A stretch of DNA of 64,000 nucleotides, from contig CAMBEE010000001.1 of the NCBI GenBank assembly GCA_945865665.1, positions 1 to 64,000 on the forward strand, written 5' to 3'. Source of the stretch: an uncultured Clostridium sp. Its GTDB lineage: Bacteria > Bacillota > Clostridia > TANB77 > CAG-508. A model generated the notes under the pieces. That model saw only the letters and a list, made by a program, of their open reading frames with translations. It was not told the DNA's origin and searched no databases. Positions within the stretch are counted from its first letter, which is position 1; each line of letters begins with the position of its first letter. Both the position numbers and the translations under genes were made by a program. Below are positions 26,055-35,128 of the stretch, in pieces.

Positions 26055-26784
26055 TAAAGTGGCTTTAATAACAGGCGGAACAAGAGGAATAGGAAAAGCA
26101 ATAGCAATTAAATTTGCAAAAAACGGATATAATCTAGTTTTAAATTATGTATCAGATAGAACAAATTTAGAAGAATTAGAAAATGAATTTAAAGAATATA
26201 ATATTGAGGTTTTATTCATAAAAACAGATGTATCAAATTTTGAGGATTGTGAAAACATGGCTAAACAGGCTATAGCAAAATTTGGAAAAATAGATGTTTT
26301 GGTAAATAATGCTGGAATTACAAAAGATAGTTTATTACTTAGAATGACTCAGGATGATTTTGAAAAAGTAATAAATATCAATTTAAAAGGCACATTTAAT
26401 GTTACAAAAAGCATCGTACCTTATATGATGAAAAAAAGAACAGGTAAAATAGTAAATATCAGTTCAGTAGTTGGAGTATCCGGAAATGCAGGTCAATGCA
26501 ATTATGCCGCTTCTAAAGCAGGTATTATAGGATTTACAAAAAGTATTGCTAAAGAATTAGCAAGTAGAAATATATTAGCAAATTGTGTAGCACCTGGTTT
26601 TATTGATACAGATATGACATCTGTTTTAAGTGATAGTGTTAAGGAAAATATAAATGCTCAAATACCATTAAAAAGAATGGGAAGTAGTGAAGAAATTGCA
26701 AATTCAGTTTATTTCTTGGCTGGAGAAGAAAATACATATATAACAGGGCAAGTTATAAATGTTGATGGTGGTATGTTGATGTAA
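26044..26784 (+). CDS. fabG: 3-oxoacyl-ACP reductase
   Basis: This short-chain dehydrogenase uses NADPH to reduce 3-oxoacyl-ACP. The 246-aa protein has TGGTRGIGKA for cofactor binding, LVNNAGITKDSLLLRM, and the catalytic set: Ser in NISSVVGVSGNAGQ, Tyr and Lys in CNYAASKAG. It ends with QVINVDGGM. GGAGGAAG serves as its ribosome site inside the end of fabD. After it the operon is interrupted by a minus-strand gene before fabF. Confidence 0.96.
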   Translation: MEDNKVALITGGTRGIGKAIAIKFAKNGYNLVLNYVSDRTNLEELENEFKEYNIEVLFIKTDVSNFEDCENMAKQAIAKFGKIDVLVNNAGITKDSLLLRMTQDDFEKVININLKGTFNVTKSIVPYMMKKRTGKIVNISSVVGVSGNAGQCNYAASKAGIIGFTKSIAKELASRNILANCVAPGFIDTDMTSVLSDSVKENINAQIPLKRMGSSEEIANSVYFLAGEENTYITGQVINVDGGMLM

Positions 26785-26843
26785 TAAAAACAATTGTATT
26801 AATAATTTTTTATCTCATTAATTAACATTAATAATATAAAAAG

Positions 26844-26876
26844 CAAAAAAGTAGGGAGAGATATAAAACCTCTCCC
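26844..26876 (-). terminator. Terminator of the minus-strand gene inside the fab locus
   Basis: GGGAGAG (26854-26860) pairs with CTCTCCC (26870-26876). On the minus strand a T run follows at 26845-26850. On the plus strand no Ts follow, so it does not stop the fab message well. Confidence 0.7.
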
Positions 26877-26892
26877 AGTGAATGAAAATAAA

Positions 26893-27156
26893 TTACCCTA
26901 AAAATAAAAATGTTACAAGTATAGTTTTCATACTGTCTGAATAGAAGACATTAGAGTTTAAGACTTTAGGTTCATAATTCAAAACTTTTACAAGTTTTAC
27001 AATTATAGAAGCAATCTCAACATCAGGACAGCTGATCCGTTTGTCCAAAGTTACTTGTGGAATGGCTACGGTAACCGTTTGGTTTTTCATGCCATTATTC
27101 CTAAAGATAGTTATTTGGTCTTCGAGTAATTTTTCAATAGACCATTCTTCATTCAT
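26893..27156 (-). CDS. Small orphan gene on the opposite strand within the fab cluster, 87 aa
   Basis: The longer frame begins at 27276, but AAGGAGGT lies 6 bases before the ATG at 27154-27156, which is chosen. The product starts MNEEWSIEKLLEDQ, is soluble, and shows alternating hydrophobic stretches (TVTVAIPQVTL, VEIASIIVKLVKV, TILVTFLFLG) like a small alpha/beta domain. No family is recognised. It has its own TTGCAT-N17-TATAAT promoter and a terminator, hence a one-gene unit inserted between fabG and fabF. Its base composition is less purine-biased than the fab genes, which suggests it is a later arrival. Confidence 0.7.
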   Translation of the reverse strand: MNEEWSIEKLLEDQITIFRNNGMKNQTVTVAIPQVTLDKRISCPDVEIASIIVKLVKVLNYEPKVLNSNVFYSDSMKTILVTFLFLG

Positions 27157-27187
27157 ATGCTTTACCTCCTTGAGCGTTATAATAAAT

Positions 27188-27216
27188 ATTATAACATATA
27201 CTATTGTAAAATGCAA
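27188..27216 (-). promoter_or_regulatory. Promoter of the 26893-27156 gene
   Basis: Minus strand: TTGCAT (plus 27211-27216), 17 bases, TATAAT (plus 27188-27193). Confidence 0.7.
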
Positions 27217-27299
27217 AAATATATTACTTTTAAATGAACAGCAAATAAAATTATTTATACATAAACTAAAAATCAATTTCAGAGAAAGGAAAATTAAAA

Positions 27300-28532
27300 A
27301 TGGAAAGAAGAGTTGTAGTAACAGGATTAGGAGCCATAACTCCTATAGGAAACAATGTAGAAGAATTCTGGAAAGGAATAAAAGAAAACAAATGTGGTAT
27401 AGCACAAATAACAGAATTTGACACAGAAAAATTCAAAGTAAAATTAGCAGGAGAAGTAAAAGAATACAATCCTGAAGAACACTTTGACAAAAGAAGTTGC
27501 AAAAGACTAGACAAATTTTCACAATTTGCAATAATAGCATCAAGAGAAGCAATGAAAGACAGTGGAATTACACCAGAAAATACAGACATGAACAGAGTTG
27601 GAGTTGTAATCAGTTCAGGTATAGGTGGACTTTCTACAATAGAAAAAGAAAATGAACACTATATAGAAAAAGGTCCAGACAGAGTATCACCAATGTACAT
27701 ACCTATGAGCATATGCAATATGGCTGCAGGAAATGTAGCAATCGAATTAGGAACAAAAGGTGAATCTATATCTGTTGTAACAGCATGTGCAGGTGGAACT
27801 CATTCAATAGGTGAAGCGTACAGAATGATAAAAAACGGATATGAAGATGCAATTTTAGCAGGAGGAACAGAAGCATCAATTACGCCTACAGGTATAGCAG
27901 GGTTTACAAATATAAAAGCTTTAACCCAAGCAACAGACGCAAATAGAGCAAGTATTCCATTTGACAAAGAAAGAAGCGGATTTGTAATGGGAGAAGGAGC
28001 GGGTGTTATTGTTCTAGAAGAATTAGAACATGCTAAAGCAAGAAATGCAAAAATATATGCAGAAATAGTAGGATATGGAGCAACATCAGATGCATATCAT
28101 ATAACATCACCTGCACCAGACGGAGAAGGTGCTGCCAGAGCCATGAAAAGAGCCCTAGAAGAAAATAATACAAAACCAGAAGATATTACATATATAAATG
28201 CTCATGGAACATCTACACACCTAAATGATGCAGGAGAAACATCTGCAATAAAACTAGCATTTGGAGAAGCAAGCAAAAAAGTAATGGTAAGTTCAACAAA
28301 AGGGAATACAGGACATTTATTAGGTGCTGCAGGTGGAGTAGAAGCAGTTGTTTGTATAAAAGCAATAGAAGACAACTTTGTACCACCTACAATAAATTAC
28401 AAAGTACCAGATGAAGAATGTGATTTAGATATAGTACCAAATGAAGGTAGAAATATAGATGTGAAATATGCAATGTCAAATTCATTAGGATTTGGAGGAC
28501 ATAATAGTTCTATAATATTCAAAAAAATTTAG
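27300..28532 (+). CDS. fabF: 3-oxoacyl-ACP synthase II
   Basis: FabF elongates acyl-ACP with malonyl-ACP. The 410-aa protein has the catalytic Cys163 in VVTACAGGTHSIGEA, one His in INAHGTSTHLND and the second in KGNTGHLLGAAGG, and ends with MSNSLGFGGHNSSIIF. AGAAAGGAAAA serves as the ribosome site. It resumes the fab order after the inserted minus-strand gene and is followed within 9 bases by accB. Confidence 0.97.
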   Translation: MERRVVVTGLGAITPIGNNVEEFWKGIKENKCGIAQITEFDTEKFKVKLAGEVKEYNPEEHFDKRSCKRLDKFSQFAIIASREAMKDSGITPENTDMNRVGVVISSGIGGLSTIEKENEHYIEKGPDRVSPMYIPMSICNMAAGNVAIELGTKGESISVVTACAGGTHSIGEAYRMIKNGYEDAILAGGTEASITPTGIAGFTNIKALTQATDANRASIPFDKERSGFVMGEGAGVIVLEELEHAKARNAKIYAEIVGYGATSDAYHITSPAPDGEGAARAMKRALEENNTKPEDITYINAHGTSTHLNDAGETSAIKLAFGEASKKVMVSSTKGNTGHLLGAAGGVEAVVCIKAIEDNFVPPTINYKVPDEECDLDIVPNEGRNIDVKYAMSNSLGFGGHNSSIIFKKI

Positions 28533-28541
28533 GAGGAAAAT

Positions 28542-29036
28542 ATGGATTACGAAGAAATCAAAAAATTAATTGATGACATGGGAAATGCTAAAATAGACGA
28601 ACTAGAAATAGAATTTCCAGAAGGTATGAAAATAAGCATGAAGAAAAATATGGAAAAAGAAATTGTAGTAACAAATGGTGCGCAAATGCAAGCAAATTCA
28701 ATATCAACAACACCTACAACAAATGTTGTTTTGAATAATCAAAATAATGCAGAAGTACCAATAAACGAAACTACAGGTAATAAAAATGCACAAGAAGAAA
28801 ATTACAAAATTATAAAATCACCTATGGTAGGAACATTTTATTCAAGACCTGCACCAAATAAAGAGGCATTTGCAAAAGCAGGTGATACAGTAAAAAAAGG
28901 TCAAGTTATATGCATAGTAGAAGCAATGAAACTAATGAATGAAATAGAATCAGAATTTGACGGAGAAATAGCAGAAATATGTGTAAAAGACGGAGATGTG
29001 GTAGAATACGGAACACCATTATTTAAAATAAAATAA
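28542..29036 (+). CDS. accB: Biotin carboxyl carrier protein of acetyl-CoA carboxylase
   Basis: The 164-aa protein has a short N-terminal helix region, a Thr/Asn-rich linker (about residues 48-85) and the biotinyl domain, where CIVEAMKLMNEI places the biotin on Lys130. It carries CO2 between AccC and the AccA-AccD transferase. AGGAGGAAAAT precedes the ATG. The short biotin ligase upstream of fabH is the likely modifying enzyme. A 54-base tandem repeat follows the gene. Confidence 0.96.
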   Translation: MDYEEIKKLIDDMGNAKIDELEIEFPEGMKISMKKNMEKEIVVTNGAQMQANSISTTPTTNVVLNNQNNAEVPINETTGNKNAQEENYKIIKSPMVGTFYSRPAPNKEAFAKAGDTVKKGQVICIVEAMKLMNEIESEFDGEIAEICVKDGDVVEYGTPLFKIK

Positions 29037-29060
29037 ATAAAAAAAAATGGATTACAATAA

Positions 29061-29174
29061 GTGAACATCTCAAGATTTGGCAGACAAATTTTGGAAAAAT
29101 TTGGATGACGATGAGTGAACATCTCAAGATTTGGCAGACAAATTTTGAAAAAATTTGGATGACGATGAGTGAAC
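29061..29174. repeat. 54-base tandem repeat between accB and fabZ
   Basis: Two copies (29061-29114, 29115-29168) beginning GTGAACATCTCAAGATTTGG differ by a single base, and the start of a third copy (GTGAAC) follows. The last part runs into the fabZ leader. Confidence 0.9.
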
Positions 29175-29201
29175 GAAGTGAACGAAAGGCGGAAAGTTAA
29201 A

Positions 29202-29633
29202 ATGTTAAATAAAGAAGAAATCAAAAAAATAATACCACAAAGAGAACCATTTTTAATGATAGACGAAGTAGAAGAATACAAACCAGGAGAAAGTTGCACA
29301 GCATACAAAAATGTATCAGAAGAAGAATATTACTTTAAAGGCCACTTTCCAGGAAACCCAATTATGCCAGGAGTATTAATGGTAGAAGCACTAGCGCAAA
29401 CAGGTGCAGTTGCAATACTATCACTAGAAGAAAATAAAAACAAAAACGCACTATTTGGAGGAATAAATAATTTAAAATTCAAAAAACAAGTAGTGCCAGG
29501 AGATAGATTAAAATTAGAGGTAAAAATTATTAAGCAAAAAGGTCCAGTTGGTATTGGAGAAGCAATTGCAACAGTAGATGGAAAAGTTGCAGTAAAAGGA
29601 GAATTAACATTTGCAATTGTAAACAATAAATAA
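29202..29633 (+). CDS. fabZ: 3-hydroxyacyl-ACP dehydratase
   Basis: The ATG at 29202 is preferred to the in-frame GTG at 29169, which lies in the tandem repeat. The site upstream, AAAGGCGGAAAG, is weak. The 143-aa hot-dog-fold protein has YYFKGHFPGNPIMPGVLMVEALAQ with catalytic His48 and Glu62. It removes water from 3-hydroxyacyl-ACP. The 165-base gap to accB with its repeat makes this the loosest junction of the cluster apart from the inserted genes. Confidence 0.95.
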   Translation: MLNKEEIKKIIPQREPFLMIDEVEEYKPGESCTAYKNVSEEEYYFKGHFPGNPIMPGVLMVEALAQTGAVAILSLEENKNKNALFGGINNLKFKKQVVPGDRLKLEVKIIKQKGPVGIGEAIATVDGKVAVKGELTFAIVNNK

Positions 29634-29636
29634 AAA

Positions 29637-29668
29637 TTCGGGATTAGGGGCCACTACACAAAATCCCT
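29637..29668. repeat. Hairpin related to the accC-accD inverted repeat
   Basis: TTCGGGATTAGGGG...AAATCCC resembles half of the element at 31109-31193. GGGATT and AATCCC can pair. Confidence 0.45.
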
Positions 29669-29732
29669 ATTTTATAATATAGTTTTTAATTTATAGTTAT
29701 ATATATTAATAAGAATATGAAAGGAAAAGAAA

Positions 29733-31088
29733 ATGCTAAAAAAAATATTAATAGCAAATCGAGGAGAAATTGCAGTAAGAATAATAAGAGCCTGTAGAGA
29801 ATTAGGAATAAGAACAGTAGCAGTATATTCAGAAATAGACAAAAACTCATTACACAAAGAACTAGCAGATGAGGCGGTATGCATAGGACCAGCAGCATCT
29901 AACAAAAGTTATTTAAATGTAAAAGCAATAATTGAAGCAGCATGTTTAACAGGATGTGATGGAATACACCCAGGATATGGTTTTTTATCTGAAAATAGTA
30001 GTTTTGCTAAAATGTGTGATGAAATTGGAATCAAGTTTATAGGTCCAACACATAAAATGATAGAATTAATGGGAAACAAGTCAAAAGCAAAAGAAACTAT
30101 GAAAAATGCAGGTGTGCCAGTTGTTCCAGGTTCAGATGGATTAGTTGATAATGTATTAGAAGCAATAAAAGTAGCATTGAGGATTGGATATCCTGTTATT
30201 TTAAAAGCATCAAGTGGTGGTGGAGGCAAAGGAATACGAATTGCCTACAACGAAAAAGAACTTGTAAAATTTTATGATTTAGTAAGGCAAGAGGCCAAAA
30301 TTTCTTTTAATGACGACTCTATTTACATCGAAAAATTCATAGAAAATCCAAGACATATAGAAGTTCAAGTAATGGCAGACGAACATGGAAATGTAATACA
30401 TTTAGGAGAAAGAGATTGTACTGTACAAAGAAATAATCAAAAAATGTTAGAAGAAACGCCTTCAGGAGTAATAACAGACAAATTAAGACAAAAAATGGGA
30501 AAAATTACTGTAAATGCCTTAAAAGAAATTGGATATAGCAATGTTGGAACAATTGAATATTTGCTAGATAAAAACAAAGATTTTTACTTTATGGAAATGA
30601 ATACAAGAGTTCAAGTTGAACACCCTATAACAGAAACAATTACAGGTGTTGATATTATAAAAGAACAATTAAGAATTGCATCAGGAGAAAAGTTACAATA
30701 TAAGCAAGACGATATCAAATTTACAGGACATAGTTTAGAGGCCAGAATAAATGCAGAAAATCCATATAAAAACTTTATGCCATGTCCAGGTGAAATAAAA
30801 GAATTACATATTCCAGGAGGAAATGGTGTAAGAATAGACACGGCAATTTATCCAGGCTATAAGATACCTCATACATATGACTCTATGATTGCAAAAGTTA
30901 TTGTACATGGGAAAGACAGAAATGAATCAATTGCGAAAATGAAAAGTGCATTAGGTGAATTTGTCATTGATGGTATTAGTACTAATATTGATTTTTTATA
31001 TAAGATTTTAGAAGATGAAGATTTTATTAGTAATAATTATGATACTTCTTTTATTGCTAAAAAATTTGCTAATAAGCTTCAAAGTTGA
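29733..31088 (+). CDS. accC: Biotin carboxylase subunit of acetyl-CoA carboxylase
   Basis: This ATP-grasp enzyme carboxylates the biotin of AccB. The 451-aa protein has the N-terminal ILIANRGEIAVRIIRACRELG, the glycine-rich ATP lid ASSGGGGKGIR, HLGERDCTVQRRxQK-type motif (HLGERDCTVQRNNQKMLEE) and the catalytic EMNTRVQVEHPITE. Length and motifs are complete. AAAGGAAAAG is the ribosome site. Confidence 0.97.
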   Translation: MLKKILIANRGEIAVRIIRACRELGIRTVAVYSEIDKNSLHKELADEAVCIGPAASNKSYLNVKAIIEAACLTGCDGIHPGYGFLSENSSFAKMCDEIGIKFIGPTHKMIELMGNKSKAKETMKNAGVPVVPGSDGLVDNVLEAIKVALRIGYPVILKASSGGGGKGIRIAYNEKELVKFYDLVRQEAKISFNDDSIYIEKFIENPRHIEVQVMADEHGNVIHLGERDCTVQRNNQKMLEETPSGVITDKLRQKMGKITVNALKEIGYSNVGTIEYLLDKNKDFYFMEMNTRVQVEHPITETITGVDIIKEQLRIASGEKLQYKQDDIKFTGHSLEARINAENPYKNFMPCPGEIKELHIPGGNGVRIDTAIYPGYKIPHTYDSMIAKVIVHGKDRNESIAKMKSALGEFVIDGISTNIDFLYKILEDEDFISNNYDTSFIAKKFANKLQS

Positions 31089-31108
31089 TTATAAGATTTT
31101 TATAATTT

Positions 31109-31193
31109 TTCGGGATTGGGGGACGGGTCTTCAATCCCGAAAAAATAATAATTTTAAAAATTCGGGATTGAAGACCCGTCCCCCAATCCCGAA
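31109..31193. repeat. Perfect 33-bp inverted repeat with nested hairpins
   Basis: Arms 31109-31141 and 31161-31193 are exact reverse complements. Each arm is itself a hairpin, since TTCGGGATTG and CAATCCCGAA bracket GGGGACGGGTCTT. The G-rich core resembles REP-type palindromes moved by Y1 transposases. Because A/T runs follow the arms, it can also work as a terminator in both directions. Confidence 0.85.
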
Positions 31194-31239
31194 AAAATAA
31201 GCAAAAAAAATATAAAAACTAGATACAAGGAGAAAAGCG

Positions 31240-32088
31240 ATGGTAATAGAAAAAATCAAAAAAATAAACCCAAAAGAGCCAGATCAAAAGAATGAAAAAG
31301 CATCAGATATGCTAGTTGGTAAATGGGTAAAATGTAATAATTGTAAAGAGATACTATACAAGGAAGAACTAAAAAACAATTATAGCATATGCCCAAACTG
31401 TGGTAAATATTTTAGACTATCAGCCAGAAGACGAATAAAGCAAATAATAGACGAAGGAACATTTGAAGAGATAGATACAGATATGCAAACAAGTGATTTG
31501 TTAAATTTTGAAGGCTATAAAGAAAAGATTCAAGCCTTACAAGAAAAGACAAAAATACAAGAGGCAATACAAACTGGAACAGGAAATATAAATGGTTTAA
31601 AAGTTGCAATAGGTGTTATGGATAGTAATTTCATGATGGGAAGCATGGGATGTGTTGTTGGCGAGAAAATTACAAGATTAGTTGAAAAAGCAATAGAACA
31701 AAGATTGCCTGTTATTATATTTTGTGTATCAGGTGGAGCTAGGATGCAAGAAGGAATAATATCATTAATGCAAATGGCAAAAACATCGTCAGCAATAGCT
31801 AAACTAGATAAAGCAGGTTTATTATATATATCTGTATTAACAGACCCTACTACAGGAGGAGTAACTGCAAGTTTTGCAAGTTTGGGCGATATTATTTTGG
31901 CAGAACCAGGTGCTTTAATCGGCTTTGCAGGTCCAAGGGTTATAGAACAAACAATTAAACAGAAACTGCCAGAAGGATTTCAAAGTGCAGAGTTTTTATT
32001 GAAACATGGATTTATTGATAAAATAGTTGAAAGAAAAAATATGAAAAATACATTATATAATATTGTAAAATTGCATCAAAATGGATAA
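31240..32088 (+). CDS. accD: Acetyl-CoA carboxylase carboxyltransferase beta subunit
   Basis: The 282-aa protein has an N-terminal zinc ribbon (Cys32, Cys35, Cys51, Cys54 in KCNNCKEI...ICPNCGKYF) and a crotonase-fold transferase domain with GGARMQEGI and [13 protein letters not shown]. Together with AccA it moves CO2 from biotin to acetyl-CoA. It is separated from accA by an inserted minus-strand gene. The usual order in related cluster is accD directly before accA. Confidence 0.96.
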   Translation: MVIEKIKKINPKEPDQKNEKASDMLVGKWVKCNNCKEILYKEELKNNYSICPNCGKYFRLSARRRIKQIIDEGTFEEIDTDMQTSDLLNFEGYKEKIQALQEKTKIQEAIQTGTGNINGLKVAIGVMDSNFMMGSMGCVVGEKITRLVEKAIEQRLPVIIFCVSGGARMQEGIISLMQMAKTSSAIAKLDKAGLLYISVLTDPTTGGVTASFASLGDIILAEPGALIGFAGPRVIEQTIKQKLPEGFQSAEFLLKHGFIDKIVERKNMKNTLYNIVKLHQNG

Positions 32089-32215
32089 AACGAACAATGT
32101 TCGCTAATAAAATTATATACATTAATAGGATTAAAATACTAAATAGAACAAATCTGAAAATTTTCTGTGCAATGTAATTTTATATATCAGGAAAGTTGCA
32201 TAACTTTCCTAATAT

Positions 32216-32247
32216 ATGAAAAGAGGAAACTACAATGTAATTTCCTC
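32216..32247 (-). terminator. Terminator of the 32268-32528 gene
   Basis: GAGGAAA (32223-32229) pairs with TTTCCTC (32241-32247), and on the minus strand TCTTTTC follows. A neighbouring perfect hairpin AGGAAAGTT-GCAT-AACTTTCCT lies at about 32190-32211. Confidence 0.5.
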
Positions 32248-32267
32248 AAAATTCGGGTAACAAGCGC

Positions 32268-32528
32268 TTATTCATAAAAAACAATAATCGTATTAAATAA
32301 GCGAGGGTGATACAATCTGCACCGACAATTATATTGTCGTGCAACCCTATATGCAACATCTCTATCGAAACGGTGCATAAACAAAAGGTGTTTGTTAAAA
32401 ATATCTTTTGGTTCGAACATCCTGATGTATTCATACAGTTCTTCCCAAAGGATTTCTTCTTGTTTAGCCTTCCTATTTTCTTTCATTTTTTTTAATTTAA
32501 CCCGAAGAGTTTTTGAATCCTTCTTCAT
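32268..32528 (-). CDS. Small orphan gene on the opposite strand between accD and accA, 86 aa
   Basis: ATG (32526-32528) follows AAGGAGGAATACATT, a near-perfect site. The N-terminal third is basic and charged (MKKDSKTLRVKLKKMKENRKAK), then an acidic helix EEILWEELYEYIRMFEPKDIF, then a Cys/Arg-rich end VARQYNCRCRLYHPRLFNTI. It has its own TTGACT-N17-TATAAT promoter. No family is recognised. Like 26893-27156 it splits the fatty-acid locus and is codon-wise different from it. Confidence 0.7.
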   Translation of the reverse strand: MKKDSKTLRVKLKKMKENRKAKQEEILWEELYEYIRMFEPKDIFNKHLLFMHRFDRDVAYRVARQYNCRCRLYHPRLFNTIIVFYE

Positions 32529-32577
32529 AATGTATTCCTCCTTAAGATGATGGATTTAGTTGCAATAAATATAATTA

Positions 32578-32606
32578 ATTATAACACAAAATAAGCTATT
32601 AGTCAA
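32578..32606 (-). promoter_or_regulatory. Promoter of the 32268-32528 gene
   Basis: Minus strand: TTGACT (plus 32601-32606), 17 bases, TATAAT (plus 32578-32583). Confidence 0.8.
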
Positions 32607-32693
32607 ATTTTCCAAAATCACACAAGAACAATAACTAATTAAGAAAGTGATATATATTATTAATTAACCATAAAAAAGAAAGGATGGATGTAA

Positions 32694-33491
32694 ATGAAAA
32701 CAAAATCAGCGTGGGAAAGAGTAAACCTTGCAAGAAAAACAGAAAGACCAAAATCATTAGATTATATAAACAACATATTTACAAATTTTATAGAACTACA
32801 TGGAGACAGAAACTTTGGAGACGACAAATCGATTGTTGGCGGAATTGCAGAATTAGATGGAATACCAGTAACTGTTATAGGGGAACAAAAGGGAAAAAAT
32901 GCAAAAGAAAATATAGAGAGAAACTTTGGCATGCCTAATCCTGAAGGATACAGAAAAGCATTAAGACTAATGAAACAAGCGGAAAAATTTAATAGACCTA
33001 TAATAACATTTATAGATACACCAGGTGCATATCCAGGAATGGGAGCAGAAGAAAGAGGACAAGGAGAAGCAATTGCGAAAAATCTTTTTGAAATGTCAGA
33101 ATTAAAAGTTCCAACAATATCAATTGTAATAGGTGAGGGCTCTAGTGGTGGAGCACTTGCATTAGGTGTAACAGATATTATAATAATGTTAGAAAATGCA
33201 GTTTATTCTATTTTATCGCCAGAGGGATTTGCAAGTATTTTATATAAAGATGCAAGTAAATCACAAGAAGCGGCAGAAAAAATGAAGATTACATCAACAG
33301 AATTAAGAAGATTAGGTGTTATTGATAGTATAGTGAAAGAACCAGAAGGTGGAGCACAAGAAGATTTTAAAAAAGTTTGCAATGATTTAAAAAATATGAT
33401 ATTAAAAGACATAAATAGATTATCAAAAAAATCACAAGAAGAATTAGTAGAACAAAGATATGAAAAATATAGAAAAATTGGAGGTATTTAG
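32694..33491 (+). CDS. accA: Acetyl-CoA carboxylase carboxyltransferase alpha subunit
   Basis: The 265-aa crotonase-fold protein starts [20 protein letters not shown], then [21 protein letters not shown] and [41 protein letters not shown] and [16 protein letters not shown], all typical of AccA. It forms the A2B2 carboxyltransferase with AccD. AAAGGATGG is its ribosome site, and fabI begins three bases after its stop. Confidence 0.97.
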   Translation: MKTKSAWERVNLARKTERPKSLDYINNIFTNFIELHGDRNFGDDKSIVGGIAELDGIPVTVIGEQKGKNAKENIERNFGMPNPEGYRKALRLMKQAEKFNRPIITFIDTPGAYPGMGAEERGQGEAIAKNLFEMSELKVPTISIVIGEGSSGGALALGVTDIIIMLENAVYSILSPEGFASILYKDASKSQEAAEKMKITSTELRRLGVIDSIVKEPEGGAQEDFKKVCNDLKNMILKDINRLSKKSQEELVEQRYEKYRKIGGI

Positions 33492-33494
33492 ATA

Positions 33495-34265
33495 ATGTTA
33501 TTACAAGGAAAGAAAATCTTAATAATGGGAATAAGAAATAAATGGAGTATAGCATGGGGAGCAGCAGTATCTGCATATGAGCAAGGTGCACAGATTATTT
33601 TTACATATAATTCAGAAGCAAATAAACCAAAAGTAGAAAAGTTAATGGAAGAAATTCCAGGTTCAAAGGCATATACTTGTGATGCTTCAAGTGACGAGTC
33701 TATAAGAACATGTTTTGAAACAATTTTGAAAGATAATGGAAAAATAGACGGGATATTACATGCAATTGCTCACGCTAATACAGATGATTTAAGAAATGAT
33801 TTTATAAACACATCAAGAGATGGTTTTGCACATGCTTGTGATGTTAGTAGTTATTCTCTAATTGCTGTTTCAAAAATTGCTACAGAGTTAGAGTTATTAA
33901 ATGACAATTCAAGCATTGTTACTTTAACATATTATGGTGCAGAAAAAGCAATTGATGGTTATAATGTTATGGGTGTTGCAAAAGCGTCTTTGGAGTCAAG
34001 TGTTAGATATTTGACAAAGGATTTAGGTAGAAGCGGTACACGTATAAATGCTATTTCTGCAGGACCTATAAAGACTCTTTCTGCAAAAGGAATAAAAGAT
34101 TTTGGAACTATCTTAGATGTTGTTGAAGAAAAGTCACCTTTACATAAAAATGTTACTGCTAAAGAAGTGGGTGATTGTTGTACATTTTTATTTAGTGATA
34201 TGTCTAAGGCTATTACTGGTGAAGTAATTCATGTTGATAATGGTTTTTCAGTTGTGGGAGTATAA
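33495..34265 (+). CDS. fabI: Enoyl-ACP reductase (NADH)
   Basis: FabI reduces the enoyl-ACP double bond, the last step of each elongation round. The 256-aa protein has LIMGIRNKWSIAWGAA for cofactor binding, AHANTDDL, and the catalytic YNVMGVAKASLE (Tyr-x6-Lys). The species thus uses FabI here, where many Clostridia have the flavoprotein FabK. It is the last gene of the cluster, closed by a terminator at 34303. Confidence 0.95.
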   Translation: MLLQGKKILIMGIRNKWSIAWGAAVSAYEQGAQIIFTYNSEANKPKVEKLMEEIPGSKAYTCDASSDESIRTCFETILKDNGKIDGILHAIAHANTDDLRNDFINTSRDGFAHACDVSSYSLIAVSKIATELELLNDNSSIVTLTYYGAEKAIDGYNVMGVAKASLESSVRYLTKDLGRSGTRINAISAGPIKTLSAKGIKDFGTILDVVEEKSPLHKNVTAKEVGDCCTFLFSDMSKAITGEVIHVDNGFSVVGV

Positions 34266-34302
34266 GATATTTTTAAATTAATATAAACAAGAAATGAGAG
34301 TA

Positions 34303-34338
34303 AAAAAAGAAGTATCAGTTTTTTGATACTCCTTTTAT
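34303..34338. terminator. Bidirectional terminator after fabI
   Basis: AGTATCA (34311-34317) pairs with TGATACT (34324-34330). T-rich bases follow on the plus strand, and a seven-T run on the minus strand. Confidence 0.8.
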
Positions 34339-34353
34339 GTACTTTCTAAATTT

Positions 34354-35046
34354 TTAATTTATATAGTTTTTATGCATTTTTTCAAGTGTTTTGGCTAATG
34401 CTGCGATTTGATTAGCTGTTCCAATCTCTTTTTTATTTATATAATTATTCATAATACAGACTAAAGATGAACAATAAGAACTGATTGGAAAAATATCCTG
34501 ATATCTAAAACCGATAAATACCAAACAAACCAAAGCATAAAATTTCATATTGCAATCACGTGATTTTTGGTAATCATCATAATCAGATCCACTTCTATAT
34601 ACAGAAAAATATAAATTAGACTGAATTAATGCTGTTATCAAATAAGAACCTTTGAAATATATATTGTTATTATGATACTTATTTATAAAATTGTCATAAT
34701 ATACAATATACTCATTTGTATTAACCACCAAGTAGCAATTGGTAGTTTTCATTCTTTCAGAATAATATTCAAAAAAACTCATATCTAAAAACTTAAGAAT
34801 TTCTGTAATTTCTTTGTATTGCGTTTCTAGCCGTTCTACTTCTTCAAAATATTTGTTTTGTTTAGCATCTTGTTCCTCAATATCTCTTAAATAATAGTAA
34901 AGAAAATTAAATAAAATGCCAAGCAAAATTAGAGCATACCGTATAAAATTACAAGTAATAGTATCAGGAAGTTTGACTATAAAGCAAACAAATACAAGTC
35001 CTACAATACATAAAATACTTAAAAAAAAGAAAAAATATTTTTTCAA
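34354..35046 (-). CDS. Two-TM membrane protein of unknown function, 230 aa
   Basis: The start is taken as TTG (plus 35044-35046) because AAGGAGGACTTACTA precedes it. An in-frame start at 35088 would lie upstream of that site. Two membrane helices are seen near the N-terminus (FFFFLSILCIVGLVFVCF and FIRYALILLGILFNFLYYYL), then a coiled-coil-like EEVERLETQYKEITEIL and a soluble domain with GSYLITALIQSNLYFSVYRSG. Topology resembles the proteins at 1007 and 5597, though the sequence does not obviously match. It probably shares a message with 35129-35422. Confidence 0.7.
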   Translation of the reverse strand: MKKYFFFFLSILCIVGLVFVCFIVKLPDTITCNFIRYALILLGILFNFLYYYLRDIEEQDAKQNKYFEEVERLETQYKEITEILKFLDMSFFEYYSERMKTTNCYLVVNTNEYIVYYDNFINKYHNNNIYFKGSYLITALIQSNLYFSVYRSGSDYDDYQKSRDCNMKFYALVCLVFIGFRYQDIFPISSYCSSLVCIMNNYINKKEIGTANQIAALAKTLEKMHKNYIN

Positions 35047-35128
35047 TAGTAAGTCCTCCTTTGCAGATATAAAAATTTCAAAGTACAAAAATAATTTAGG
35101 AGGAGGAAATCATCCGCCTCCATGAGAT

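Noticed and set aside
29061..29174. Repeats between accB and fabZ as a CRISPR array
   Set aside because: Copies are directly adjacent with no spacers between them, there are only two full copies, and no cas genes are near.
28901..29308. A 135-codon minus-strand frame over accB end and fabZ start
   Set aside because: It is the reverse image of the 54-base tandem repeat, has no ribosome site, and overlaps two certain genes.
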